Origin: Collybiopsis luxurians FD-317 M1 | Taxonomy: Eukaryota; Basidiomycota; Agaricomycetes; Agaricales; Omphalotaceae | Assembly: GCA_000827265.1 (NCBI GenBank) | Contig: KN834758.1 | Location: forward strand, 248,001 to 312,000 | DNA length: 64,000 nucleotides | Reading direction: 5' to 3' | Shown here: positions 12,481 through 26,779 of the stretch, in pieces | How the letters are laid out: each line of letters begins with the position of its first letter | Numbering within the stretch: the first letter of the stretch is position 1 | Position numbers and translations under genes: made by a program | The notes under the pieces: generated by a model | Database searches by the model: none | Told to the model about the DNA's origin: nothing | What the model saw: the letters and a program-made list of their open reading frames with translations, nothing else

Positions 12481-14382
12481 CTATTGTTTTGCATCGACCA
12501 CGCGAATGGATGCCCCCCCATCCACGGTAACTCTTCTGCGCGTTTTTAGGATGAGGTAGCGACGACCAATTTTGTCAACGCGGTTTTGTGTACCTGGGAA
12601 GATAGCTAGACCAGATGGAGCAAGGACAATGGCTTCTCCAGTCTAATCGTTCATAAATAAGCCACTATCCGAGGGTTGGAAACAAGAGACCCACTTGAAG
12701 CTTGACAACTCGGTCAAAGGCGTCGCTATCCGAAAAGTCCGCTGTAACATGCTTCTCTAAGTGCAACCACCATGAAGGGGACGAAAATCTATGCAATATG
12801 GTGACGGTGCAGAGATCAAGCAAGACTGGGTCAACCACGGTTGGTTCTGTGGTAACTTCGCTTTGATACTGGAAGGCGTGTTCGATAGAAAAAGATCACT
12901 CACCCTGCGTGCTGATAATCACACGCATCGCTAGGTGCCGCTGTTGTCTGGTGAGACTCAAAAGAGCTTTCGTGAGTCCAGATGCATTTCTAGTTGATGA
13001 AAGATACTACCGAGTTCGTAAGGACACGGAATCAGAAATTTAGAAGAAATCCATACTTTATGAGCCTCGTCGACAACCAGGACCTTCCCGGTATCGATGG
13101 GCGCGCGCACAAACAAACGGGTGAGCACCTCGAAAAGCCCACAGGCAGAGGCAGGATCAATGAAGGGATCGGAGAGGTCAATGATTGTAAGCTCCCCGGA
13201 AACAAAACGATTTGTGCGTTCAGTAGATGCCTCAAACCCATTTTTCTTGGTCTTCTTGCCAGCCACAAACGAGCTGAGCAAGGTCAGTCGTTGCTCGAGG
13301 CTCGATGTTTGAGCTGGATTGAATGTTTGCTTCTTCTGTTCGAGCTCCCTCAAGAAAGCCCGATATGAGAAAGCCTCTCCGAGATCTCGAAGGATTGACT
13401 AGTAGCCGAATCAGTACTGAGATAGTGGCCACCCAAAATACTGACCAGAACGATCTGAATATACAATGGAGCATTGTCGGAAGACCCTACTGCCATCAAA
13501 GACAAGAAAGCCTGAGCATCGAGCTCGGATTCACTCAAAAACAGCGGCTCTACAGTGACATTTCCCCTCTGCGTAAGGGGCGCATAAATAGTCTTCATAG
13601 TCTTTATCGAGGAGCCAGAAACATAAACCCTCACTGCCGGAGGCGTAATCGAGGGATCGTCTGTTACACCAATCCACGCAGCCTCGCATGGCCCGGAACT
13701 AGAGCCCCCTTCCGAGAAGTGAAGGACCATGCCGCAAAGCGGTTTCTTCAGTTTCCCCAGCGACGACGCATCGGAGATGAACATGTTTTCTAACATTACG
13801 GAGACGGTATGCGACTTTCCGGAACCTTGAGGCTAATGTCGAACTTTGCGATGTTAGTGACAGTAAACCCACGAACCTTGCACTCCGCATACAATGGCCG
13901 ACAAAGGAGCATTCTATAATTATAATGTTGCTCGATAATCCGGCCAGAACCAATGCAGTAGCTTTAAATAATTTTCCTTACGGTGTTCAAATAAACGCGT
14001 GGATCGTCAAAAACATGAATGTCCTTCTTGAAGCTGATGAGGAACATCATAAATTCCAAGTCGTCGAAATGACCAGGTCAAACTTACTTGCACGAGATCG
14101 CGCCTCCGAGAACACCGTACTGCGTGACATTCGACCCACAAAAAATGTAGGCATCCCTTGTCATGATGGGAGCATCGAGTAACTCATGCATTTCCATCAA
14201 GATGGTCTGTCCGTTGCTTTGATTAGTGACCAAGAGCTGAAATTCTTCATTCGAATCCAAGTCATTCTAGGGAGCATCAAGTTTACTTATGTCTGGACGA
14301 CTACTTACCAGAAAATATTTCTTACCGAATTAGAATTGCAGCTGAAGGTCGAAAAATTATGGGAAGCCTGGTTGGAAGTCAT
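12481..14382 (-). CDS. HerA/FtsK-like P-loop ATPase, agaricomycete family
   Basis: The gene runs from ATG 14382 (MTSNQASHNFSTF) to TAG 12481 in about nine exons. Exon joining restores a Walker A motif (GVQGSGKSH) that is split from the preceding PLSAIVCG block by a short intron region, a Walker B motif (KVLVVDEAHK), then YLSSTRNASGLTKALLSLT and a Q-ending sensor-like strand (RQQRHLAMRVIISTQ). After that come LLDLCTVTILHRFSSPSWW and a C-terminal TGEAIVLAPSGL. The order Walker A, DEAH-type Walker B, Arg-rich helix and ISTQ is what I expect of HerA/FtsK-clade ATPases, which pump or translocate DNA or proteins. The N-terminus (VTQYGVLGGAISC) is unlike HerA's HAS barrel as far as I can see. The family is conserved among mushrooms but uncharacterised. 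The cellular role is unknown. Confidence 0.75.
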
Positions 14383-14867
14383 CGAGAACCGGTATGCAAG
14401 AGGGAGGAAGAACGTTCACGGCTGCTTCGCAAGGTGGACCATTTTATACAGGTGAATACTACCGGCGCCTACAACATTAGCATTCTAGGTTCAGGTATAT
14501 ACATATATATACTGCATGCGATTGCGCCGAGTTCCATTTTTGAGCATGAAGGTCGATCGTTATCGTAAATTGTCAAGCGGAGTTTTCTGACGCCCACAGA
14601 TGTGTACGTACTACCTAGTCTTTCACTCAACTTCCAGTCAATTTAAGTTGCGAAAAACTTTTGAAGATGGGCTAAAGGTTACGTGTTTGTACGGTACAAT
14701 CGCATCTGTTTGTGACTGCGCAGCTTCGTGTGTTGAAGTAAGGATGTACGGAGGCGATGGAGTTTATTTGACAGACTTAGCTCTGCGGACGAGCGCCAAA
14801 CGCTAATTCTGGGCGCTTATATAGCCGATCATTTTTCTCCCTTCATTCAACTTCCTTTTTCATATTC
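14383..14867. other. intergenic region, divergent promoters
   Basis: This is the gap between the divergent HerA-like ATPase and RRP8 genes. Small open frames are present (for example 14600-14806) but none has a plausible protein composition or a recognisable family. A pyrimidine-rich tract (tttttctcccttcattcaac, 14831-14850) just before 14868 looks like the RRP8 core promoter. Confidence 0.5.
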
Positions 14868-16286
14868 ATGCCTCTTTTCGATGTACCAGGTTGGTCTGTG
14901 CCCGCAGACCCTGTTCTAGAGTCTGGGTCACGTAAGCGCAAACGACCACCGAGCGAAAGCTCTGACAGTAGAGTTCATTCCGCTGAAATAAATCTCGAAA
15001 AACTCGTTAGAAAGTTAACTGGGAAACGGGATGAGGACAGTACAAATAATTCTGATCCCAAAGATTCCAAGTCACGACGACAAAGGAAGAAGAAGAAGCA
15101 GGAGCATCATCAACCTACGCTAGATAATGATGACAAAAAGAAAAGCATCTCGCTGCCAATGCCACTGATGACTGCGTCGGAAAGGGCAGCCAAAAAAGCC
15201 AAGCGAAGCCATGATAATGGTTCTCAATTGTCAGAAACGAGCTTGATCAAGCATCTGGAACCGACAAACGAGGATGATAGATCTTCGTCTGGCTTGACAA
15301 GCATGCAGAAAGGGATGAAACAAAAGCTGGAGGGCGCGAGATTCCGGTAAGCTTTCTCACTCTCCGCTTTGTACCAATGTAATGTGTATTCTATCTGTTC
15401 AGTCTGCTTAACCAAACCCTATACGAAAGTAGTAGTGAAGATGCTCAGAGGATGATGCAAGACGATTCAACCGTTTATGCCGATGTAAATATGACCCTAC
15501 TTTCTCAGACTTGTGGCTGACTAAAACTGCAGTACCACAGCGGTTTCCGACAGCAAGTCCAGTCGTGGCCCACCAATCCCGTCGAGCACTACATCGAGAG
15601 ACTTTCAGAATATCCAGCAAAAACGGTCGTGGCAGATTTGGGTTGTGGCGACGCAGCCATCGCACGTGTTCTGCTTCCCAAAGGGATATCAGTCTTGTCT
15701 TTCGATTTGGTGTCGAATAACCCTTACGTAGTTGCAGCCGATATTTGCGGAACGTTACCTCTGCCTGGCTCGGAGGGAACAGAAAGTTCAACATCAGACG
15801 GCGAAGCTCACATCGTGGACGTCGTTGTATTTTCTTTAAGTTTAATGAGTAAGAATTGGCCTCAATCGATACGCGAAGCTTGGAGGATCCTGAAACCTAG
15901 GTACGATGTCGCGCCTCTCTTCCATGAAAGTCAGTCCTGACTCGACCTTTGAAGCGGAGAACTTAAGATAGCTGAAGTGACTAGCCGCTTCCTCGATCTA
16001 GGCAATTTTGTTTCACTCATATCGTCCATGGGTTTCAAACTCAAGTTCAAAGTGCGTTATTTCTTGCAACTGTGTCCACAGAAGCAAATGTATAGTTCAT
16101 AGGACGAACGAAACACCCATTTTACTCTCTTTGAGTTCAAGAAAGTCCCTCGGAAATTCAAGAGCGAAAAGGAATGGGGTGCTATACTTTCACAAGGAAA
16201 TGTTCTGAAGCCCTGTGAATATAAACGTCGTTGTATGTCAAGTCACTTTAAATTTTTGCATGTACCCTTACAATATTACTACAGGA
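14868..16286 (+). CDS. RRP8: 25S rRNA adenine-N1 methyltransferase RRP8
   Basis: Six exons (14868-15346, 15403-15484, 15533-15900, 15955-16051, 16103-16232, 16285-16286) give 385 residues. The N-terminal half is basic, Lys/Ser-rich and nucleolar-like. The methyltransferase part starts at LLNQTLYESSSEDAQ and shows the Rrp8 signatures WPTNPVEHYIERL, VVADLGCGDAAIA (SAM-binding loop), VLSFDLVS, VVVFSLSLMSKNW, REAWRILKP and FTLFEFKK. Rrp8 makes the m1A mark in helix 25.1 of 25S rRNA in the nucleolus and is needed for early pre-rRNA cleavage. The final coding exon is only two nucleotides: the last sense codons CGT CGT are followed by T, the intron, and then GA, so the stop codon is created by splicing. 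The gene converges on FUR1 with 16 bp between coding ends. Confidence 0.93.
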
Positions 16287-16302
16287 GTGTAAAGGGGTAT
16301 AT

Positions 16303-17355
16303 TCAAGGTCGGATAGTGTTAAAGAGGCGATCTCCCTGCAAAGAAAGAGATATCAGGTCTAGAAAACGCTCATTGCTCGTGCCGCGTACCGTATCACCCA
16401 AACCTGGGCTGATAAGGCCTTCCCTTGTTAAGATTTTATCAATACCTGCAACCCATATCTAGTTATCGTCATATTCAGGATCATGACTTGTGATGATATA
16501 ACATATATGTGACAAACCTCTAGTCCGGGGTGGCTTTTTTGAATATTCTTCAAACCATCTTGGGACGCAAGGACGCATAACAACTTGATTTTCTCCACTA
16601 CATGAAAATATTAGAACGTTTGGTATAAATTCAGGTTCACAGTCTACCTGGAATTCCCCAATCTATGATCATTGTTAGAGCAGCGAGCGCAGTTCCTCCA
16701 GTAGCGATCAGAGGATCCAAGAGATAGACCATATCAACGGGAGGAGATGCGGGTAACTTGGAGTAGTCTGCAAAATGGGTGGTCTCGTCATTTGCATTCT
16801 GGATATTCACTTACATTCAACTGGTTGAAGGGTTACTTTCTCCCTGAAAAGTCCAAGATGATACACGGGTGCGGATCTGAGGGACATATCAGGAAATAAG
16901 ACGGAGACCAATTCTCAGACGACCCACGGGAAGAGCGTTAGCTGCGGGTGAAGAGATATGAATATAGATGATGCGGATTAATGCAAAACAACTTACAAGA
17001 GCATCGGTCATTCCAAGACCAGCACGTAAGATGGGTGTTAAACCTATACGAGGCTTGATCGTGGTACCCTCGAAGGGTGCGATTGGAGTTTTCTTGGAAA
17101 TCGAGTGTCAGAGAATACGACTAAAAAGTTAATGCAGTGATTACTCCATCGAAAGTATCTTCTTCCAAATCTCTTGAAGCTTCCAGTCCTAGAATGAGTG
17201 CAATATGATTGATTCCCTGCAGAATGGATCAGCGATGATCGTAAGATATATTTCGTGCTGACCTCTCTAAATTCTTTAGGAGTGGTTGTGCTGAGCCTAA
17301 GTTTGGATAGCTCGGCATTGACGATGGGATGTGAAAGCTTGTGTATATTAGCCAT
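16303..17355 (-). CDS. FUR1: uracil phosphoribosyltransferase
   Basis: From ATG 17355 (MANIHKLSHPIVNAELSKLR) several exons join to TGA 16303. Diagnostic stretches are LILGLEASRDLEEDTFD, KTPIAPFEGTTIKPRIGL, the helix LRAGLGMTDAL, LLDPLIATGGTALAAL (the PRPP-binding loop), then VAGIDKILTREGLISPGLGD and the terminal GDRLFNTI. The enzyme converts uracil and PRPP to UMP in pyrimidine salvage, in the cytosol. An in-frame upstream ATG near 17469 would add about 38 residues; I prefer 17355 because the protein then begins at the usual family start. The gene diverges from MET10 across 185 bp and its 3' end lies 16 bp from RRP8. Confidence 0.92.
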
Positions 17356-17540
17356 GAGTGAAGTTGAAGAACCGTTAGTCGTCGGGACGGCCCGAGATTG
17401 GCTCCGTTCCGTTCGGGGCACGTGGAATATTGCCCTTTTAGGCTGCTCAGCACGCCACTTTCCTCTCATCTTTGCTAATTTTAAGAATACATAGACAAAA
17501 TGTCTAAATTTACATCCTCTGCTAATTCTCGAGCTCAACC

Positions 17541-20500
17541 ATGGCTGTCGACTTGCCTGCTGAATCTTCTCTAGCTTCTTCGGCCACTCTGTCATCCCCG
17601 GCTTCGCCCAATCCAGGCGACGTTCTCGAAGCTACCTTCGAGCAAATGCTCAAGGACCCCAGGATTTCAGCTTCTACCGCAGTCGAATTTATTTCTTCCA
17701 GGGCAAAAACGACCTCCTCAGTTTACATCTATGATCTTGCAGAACAAGTCGGATTCGGCACTTTCACCAAAATTTGGTCCAAGTCACAGAGAGAGACGGC
17801 CTCGGTTGTAGATTTACAGACTCGTGCTGGTGCTGGGCTAAGTTTGGTTGGCAGGCTTTCTGAAGGAACGAGCTCTGATACTGCTAATGGAGCTGTTCTT
17901 ACTGCTTTTACTTCTCCCCAGGGCCTTTCTCTTATGGCCCCTGCCCTTTCATACCTCCCCCCTGCAACCCCTTCAAGCAGGCTCGTTATCCAGGTGCCGA
18001 ATATCACGCCTGTAGGAGATGCTCTCACTCTGTCCCCCACTTTAGCAAACCTTTCCACAGTTTTCTCGATTATGCCAGAGAATATCGTTGTCCTTGCTTC
18101 TGCTACCTCTCAAGAAGCAGTCCATTTTACTCAGCTTTCCTACCAGCTGTCTGGCTCTCATGTCATTCATATCTTTGACCACTTCGGCTCTTCAAGGGAA
18201 GCAGGCCATGTCACTCTTCCACTTCCAGAAAAAGACTACGGAGATGTACCTGTCGCAGAAGCCATTAAGCAAGCAGGATATTCCTCCTTTGAATACGTGG
18301 GTGATGTGGAGGCACATACGGTCGTGATTGCACTGAACGGGCCCTTGGCTGTTGCCGTCAAAGCCATTGCGCGCAAAAGTCGTACCTTTGCTGCCGTATC
18401 AGTCAATGTCATAAGGCCCTGGGACGAAAGTGCTCTCCGAGCTCTACTTCCCGCTACAGTAAAAACAATCCATGTTCTGGACGACGTTCCAAATGTATCT
18501 ACGCAGGGTCCTCTCTATGTCGATGTGTTTGGTTCTCTTTTGGATTCTCCCAACCCACCTACCGTTCACTCCCATCGGGTCACACCCTCGCAGACCGAAG
18601 TATACATCTCCCAGCGGAATTCGTTCAGAAAGTTCCTAGCCACCCTTGTACCGGATCCGGAGGATCCCGCTCCTGGCGTCATGAAAAAGTTGATGTTCTT
18701 CAGTACCCCCAGTACTGCGCTCTCTGGTCTTCCTTTGCTCGTGGAGAGTGCTCTTTCGACGACTCAAACAATCTCTTCCCGCCTTTCCATCGAACATGAT
18801 GTCTTTTCCAGACGTGGAGGCCTTACTGCCAGTCGCATACTGTTGGCCCCGAAGAGCGCCTTGGACGGCGATGATATCCCTATCCCGTTGATTCTTCCGT
18901 ATGACGCACGGACTACCGGGGAAGTCGATTTTCTTGCAGTGTTGGATCACACGATTCTGAAAACTCATTCGGTTCTAAAGTATGCCAAACCAGGATCTCC
19001 GCTCTTGATCGTCACACCGTGGAATGGGGAGGAGCTTTTTGCTAATCTTCCGGTACCCACCACGAAACTCATCATCGGGAAGAAGCTCCGTACGTTCATT
19101 ATCAATGCAACAGCAATTGCGGAGGAGCTAGCTGGTGCCGTGGGGTCGACTCGGGATGCAATCTCCAATATTATCGCTTATCTAGCATTCATGAGGATGT
19201 ACCTCGGCGGTGCCGCGACAGAAGAGAATGTCCTTCAGCTGGCCATTGGATCGTACGGCGAATCTGTAGGAGAAACCGCATTGGCCAAGGTCAACACGGC
19301 TGCGTGGGACGCCTTGGAAGAGGTTTTGTTCACCGAAGTGCCTGAGGAAGAAAAGGCCGTTGAGCTCAAAGGGTTTGCATTCAATGCCATCGCGGTCGAG
19401 ACTGATGAAGGTGACACGGTTGTTAATGGTGCTCGCCTCGGCTCGTGGCATGACGCCGCAAAACATCTCATATTCCCCGGAATATTCTCTCCTCCTGTGG
19501 AGTCCACCGATGAGGAGTTCCCGCAAAACCCAGCACTGCGTCCAGAGCTACCTGAGCGCACCTACCTGGTCACTTGTTCTGTCAACCGCCGTCTCACCCC
19601 AAAGGAATACAATCGAAATGTGTTTCATCTGGAATTCGATACGAGCGGCACGGGTCTCAAATATGCTATCGGGGAAGCACTCGGCGTTCACGGATGGAAC
19701 GATGCGCAGGAAGTCACGGAATTTATTGAATGGTACGGCGTCGATCCCAACCGGCTTATTACCATTCCAGTTCCAGGGAGCGAGGACAAGTACCACACGC
19801 GTACAGTCTTCCAAGCTCTGCAGCAACAGATTGATTTGTTCGGTCGTCCCCCAAAGTCCTTCTATACCGACCTTGCGGCATACGCAACCTCTAAACCGGA
19901 CAAGTACAGTCTATTATTCATCGGATCGGCCGAGGGAAGTGCAACATTCAAAAAGATGGGCGAGAAGGATACTGTGACATTTGCGGACGTGTTGAAGATG
20001 TACCCCAGTGCTCGGCCGGGGATTGAGGTCCTTTGCGGGCTTATTGGGGACATCAAGCCTAGACATTATTCGATTGCCAGTGCACAGAGTGTGGTCGGCG
20101 ATCGTGTGGACTTGTTAGTCGTTACCGTCGATTGGGTTACGCCAAGTGGTAAGTAGCTGCTGCGCATGTTGAATAATCCTGTCCGTTCAATCTCCCTTTG
20201 CAGGTTCTCCTCGTTATGGACAGTGTACGAGATATTTAGCGGGTCTTCAAATTGGACAACAGGTTACGGTGTCTATAAAGCCTAGCGTGATGAAGGTATA
20301 TTGCGTTTTCATCGCATTTCTTACGTCCAATCTAATAAAACCGGTGATATTTAGCTGCCTCCTAGTGATACACAGCCGTTAATTTTAGCAGGTCTGGGCA
20401 CTGGTGCGGCCCCTTTCCGTGCTTTCCTCCAACACAAAGCCCTTCTTCATTCGCAAGGCAAAGCAATTGGACCAGTTTATTATTACTTTGGATCTCGACA

Positions 20501-20837
20501 CCAATCTCAGGAATACTTGTACGGAGAAGAGATCGAGGCGTTCATACTTGACGGAATTATCACTCGTGCTGGACTAGCTTTCTCTCGTGATGGACCCCCT
20601 GGCGTCAAGAAAGTGTATATTCAAAATAAAATGCTGGAGGATGCACAGGATTTGGCTAGAATGCTCTTACATGAGGAAGGTGTGTTCTACCTTTGTGGGC
20701 CGACGTGGCCTGTCCCGGATGTCTACGAGGCGTTATGTGGGGCATTGGAGAAGTACCAGGGTATGGCAAAAGAGAGTGCTGGAGAGTATCTAGAGGGATT
20801 GAAAGAGGAAGAACGATACGTCCTTGAGGTGTATTAG
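17541..20837 (+). CDS. MET10: sulfite reductase [NADPH] flavoprotein (alpha) subunit
   Basis: Three exons (17541-20148, 20204-20295, 20355-20837) give 1060 residues, the expected size for fungal Met10. The N-terminal part has the pyruvate-oxidoreductase-like fold typical of fungal Met10 (LAEQVGFGTFTKIW, AFTSPQGLSLMAPALSYL, SVNVIRPWDESALRALLP). The C-terminal third is the FAD/NADPH reductase module (RHYSIASAQSV, GSPRYGQCTRYLAGL, ILAGLGTGAAPFRAFLQ for NADPH binding, YYYFGSRHQSQEYL, ending in an aromatic residue as in CPR-type reductases). It passes electrons from NADPH via FAD to the siroheme subunit Met5, which reduces sulfite to sulfide for methionine and cysteine synthesis. The first exon is a single open frame of 2.6 kb. 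No frame damage was seen. Confidence 0.93.
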
Positions 20838-20989
20838 GAGCCTTCTCTATTTTGGGATTTATGCATGCTGTCGATAGCTGTTGAATATTGAATAGTTAGA
20901 TAGATATGGACATACTTCTGTCCGACCGCGGTCAAAGCCAAATTCTATCATGACATAAGACCGCTGATAATTTAAGCAAGACAAGATGA

Positions 20990-23246
<2,257 letters not shown>

Positions 23247-23371
23247 TAAGGTATAGTCTAACTTGGAGGTTTAGATGTGGGTATTTTTCTGGACATTCAC
23301 TTTGGGTAGTTTTATTGTAACTTTTGTTATTGTATATGTGACACTTGTAATGAAAAGAATTTGGATCTTTC

Positions 23372-24637
23372 TCAGTTGTGCGGAACATCAACTGTTCTTC
23401 CCTCTCTGGCACTCTTCTTCGCAAGTTCAATCATTTCAATAACCGCAGTTGCTTCCTCCCACTTTACCTTTAATTCCCCTCCTTCCCTGATCGCCTGGGC
23501 CAAATTGCGATACAGGTCTGCATAACACCCTGGGTCCTTGGACGGCCAGACGGACTTTGCAACGGTACCAGTATTTGGATCCTTAACATGTGTGATGGTG
23601 CCCCACGAGGATTCCGGTTCAATGCCAAAGATAGAGACGTCGTTGATGCTACGTAACACTGACTGAGAATTTGAACCTGAGAGTGCTTTGAGTTGATCTT
23701 CCTGAATGTCTATGCCGTATTTGGTGTAGGACCCTTTCTTGCCTCGAACGAGGAAGCGAGCTTGGGGCGAAAGGGCTGAGAGGGGGTGAGCTCGGAGGAT
23801 GGCAGTGAAAGGATAAGGAAGGGCGGAGCCGGGCGGGTAGTGCATGTAGACAGTGAACTATGGAGATACATCAGTCACTGAATTTGACAAAATTCATTTC
23901 TACTTGCATTATCGTCGACATCTGGATGTCCAATTCCTCGCAAGTTGGATACAAATGCTGTAAGTCTTGTGGGACGGCCAAAGAGGGAGAGGGTTTGGTC
24001 GATGAGGTGTGAACCGAGATCGTAAAGTAATCCAGTAGCTGGACGAGGCTCATCTTTCCAGGATCCCTTTAATCCAGGCTTGTATCGATCAAAACTACGT
24101 CAAAGAATATGAATCCTGATCAAGGGTCAATAAGTATCGAATGACCCACTGAGACTCGAATTCAATCACAGTCCCTAAACTCATTTCATCCGTCTCTGGC
24201 AAATCCAGGAGCCTTTTCAGGGCCAGATAATCCTGATCAAAACGCCGATTTTGAAAGGCGTACAGAATCTTTCCCTTCGCTTTGGCTAGTTGGCCCAACT
24301 GTATGGCCTCTACGATAGTGGGTGTAATAGGCTTGTCGACCAGGACGTGTTTCCCCGCTTCTAAAGCGGCCTTTGCGATGGAGTAATGAGTGTCATTCGG
24401 TGTACCGATTAAAACTAATTCGATGGAAGGATCGGATAAAACTTGTTCGAGGGACCGATAGAGGATGACGGAGGACGGGAGATTGAATTTATCGATGACT
24501 GTGCCGGATGGAGTAGATGGATTACGCTCAAGGACACTGTGAAGGGTGAAGAGGGAAGGAAGGGCGAGAATGAAAGGGACATGGAAGGTTGTAGTAGCCA
24601 ACCCTGCCCCAATGGCGCAGCACTTGATAGGTTCCAT
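23372..24637 (-). CDS. Gfo/Idh/MocA family NAD(P)-dependent oxidoreductase
   Basis: Three exons join from ATG 24637 ([20 protein letters not shown]) to TGA 23372. The first exon is a Rossmann fold (AIGAGLA, then [28 protein letters not shown]) of the Gfo/Idh/MocA type, with the conserved K-P pair in DKPI. The first intron has donor CA|gtgggt, restoring [15 protein letters not shown], a hallmark of the fungal Ydr-like/galactose dehydrogenase-like subgroup. Later blocks are [19 protein letters not shown] and [18 protein letters not shown]. Members oxidise or reduce sugars, inositols or related compounds; the substrate cannot be told from sequence. Its start codon is only 28 bp from the start codon of the divergent SSN3 gene. 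Confidence 0.88.
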
Positions 24638-24665
24638 TGTTTCTTTAGCGCCCAATGTCACCACC

Positions 24666-26201
24666 ATGATCCACAACGACGCCGTTCAGAATCTCGACTC
24701 GATGCGCATGTACCGTGCTAAACGGGACGCATCTCATATATATGTAAAGAACAAGTACAATATCCTTGGCTTCATATCCAGTGGAACCTATGGGCGAGTC
24801 TACAAGGCCGAGGATTCTAGTAGTGGTAATCTCCACGCCATCAAAAAGTTCAAACCAGACAAAGAAGGCGAAGTAGCTACATATACAGGCATCAGTCAGA
24901 GTGCCATTCGCGAAATCGCTCTCAATAGAGAGATTTCTCATGAAAACATTGTTTCGCTCAAAGAGGTCATTCTAGAAGAAAAATCCATCTACATGGTATT
25001 CGAATACGCCGAACACGATTTCTTACAGCTCATTCACCACCATTCCCAAACCTTACGCTCCCCAATCTCCCTTCCGGTGCTTAAATCACTCACTTACCAG
25101 CTGTTGAATGGCCTTGTCTACCTTCACTCTTCTCATATTCTTCATCGAGATCTCAAGCCTGCTAACATTCTAATCACATCCTCCGGCCAGGTTAAAATAG
25201 GTGACCTTGGTCTCGCTCGTTTGTCTGTTCAACCTCTTCAGCCATTATCTGCCGGAGACAAGGTCGTAGTCACGATCTGGTACCGTGCTCCCGAGCTACT
25301 GTTAGGTGCTAAGCATTACAATAGCAGTATAGACTGTTGGGCCGTTGCGTGTGTTTTAGCCGAGCTGGCCAGTCTCAGGCCGATATTTAAAGGCGAAGAA
25401 GCCAAATTGGACTCAAAGAAGAATGTTCCCTTCCAGCGGGATCAACTGCTGAGAATATTCGAAGTGTTGGGTAGTCCCCTTGGCACGTAGCCTTCCTGGC
25501 CCACTTTCAAATCCTAATCAACTGATTATATAATGCGTAGAAAAAGACTGGCCTTCCCTATGTCATTTACCGGAATATACTTCCCTTAAACGCCTCGATC
25601 CGTACCCGAACCGTCTACTCGACTGGTGCCAGTCTCGTATCCGCTCTCAGGCCGGATACGAGCTGCTGCAGCAGCTGTTCATGTACGATCCAGACCGACG
25701 GCTCAGCGCCAGGGACGCACTCGGTCACGCTTGGTTTAAAGAAGACCCAATGCCGACCGTCAAGTGAGTAGCTTTGAGTGAACTTCAGGTGTTTCTCTTT
25801 CTAATTATCCCGTTCATAGTGCCTTTGCCTCCGTTCTCTCCAGCCACATTCCTCCTCATCGTCGAATCACGCAAGATGACGCCCCAAGCATGTCCATGAA
25901 TATTGTACAGCAAACAGGGAATAATCAAGGTTAGGTTGATCCTACCCTTCAGATCGCCGTTTCCTTTCAGTTTAGTGACCAAACTCTGACTCTAATTTTT
26001 CGTGCAGCGAATGCTCCCGGAGGTAATGGTCCTCCGTTCAGTCAGCCTCCGCAGCCTCCGGGCTCAACGCATTCAAAGCTCTCGGGTAGTGGTGGTTTGG
26101 GAGATGACAGAACCGGAACAGGAGCGGTGTATATCCCGCAAGGAGCATCGAAAGCGCATGGGCATGGCTCGAACTTGAGGAAAAAACCACGTTTGGGGTA
26201 G
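24666..26201 (+). CDS. SSN3: Mediator-associated cyclin-dependent kinase SSN3 / CDK8
   Basis: Four exons (24666-25486, 25541-25763, 25820-25929, 26009-26201) give 448 residues. Kinase landmarks are the P-loop [14 protein letters not shown], catalytic Lys in [12 protein letters not shown], helix [25 protein letters not shown], the DLG motif (GDLGLARL, in place of DFG but as DMG/DLG is usual in CDK8), the T-loop end [17 protein letters not shown], and [14 protein letters not shown]. The N-terminus ([19 protein letters not shown]) is typical of CDK8/Srb10. The C-terminal tail is Gly/Pro/Ser-rich. SSN3 pairs with cyclin C in the Mediator kinase module and phosphorylates RNA polymerase II and transcription factors in the nucleus. 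The start context CCACCATGA is strong. The next in-frame ATG upstream lies inside the neighbouring gene, so 24666 is preferred. Confidence 0.94.
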
Positions 26202-26779
26202 GGGGTTGGACCACAATCGATCAGAGAAAGATCCCGAGCAGGTTTATTGGACCTTTGCCACTTTTGCTCACTTGTGATAGAAATTGGTATGCTGCAAATG
26301 GATACATACAGTACGATGCCCGCAGGCCAAGGAGAACATCTAAGTGAACCCGCCAGCATAATCGGCACTGTACGGTAGGCGTACGCAAAGCAAAGCATCG
26401 AAAGGAGGCACGAGGTCACGGCGATGCAACCCGACAAGGAGCTCGACACTGACAGCGAAGCTGGAGTTGATGTTAGAGGGCCCCCTCCCCAAAAAACTGC
26501 CTCTTTCTTCCTTTTGACCACCATAGCACTACAAAATTATCGGGTTCTTTCAGCTGTCTCTCGCCTTCAAAGCCAAAAGGTATGCAGTAGAATGAACGCG
26601 TCCTCAAATTTGATGTATTGATTACGCTCCAAGAATTGAGCAAATTTTCTTTTCGTTCCCTCTTCTCAGAGATTCCTTGACCTTTGAAAACACAGTATGC
26701 ATATATAGATCTTCAATGGGTTCGATTTTTGATTTTTAACGCTGACGTTCATTGTTATCCTGTTTTTCTACAGATCAAA
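26202..26779. other. intergenic region
   Basis: This is the gap between SSN3 and the broken F-box gene. Open frames here (for example 26424-26621 plus and 26042-26524 minus) are shadows of SSN3 or short and featureless. No repeat or RNA gene was recognised. Confidence 0.5.
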
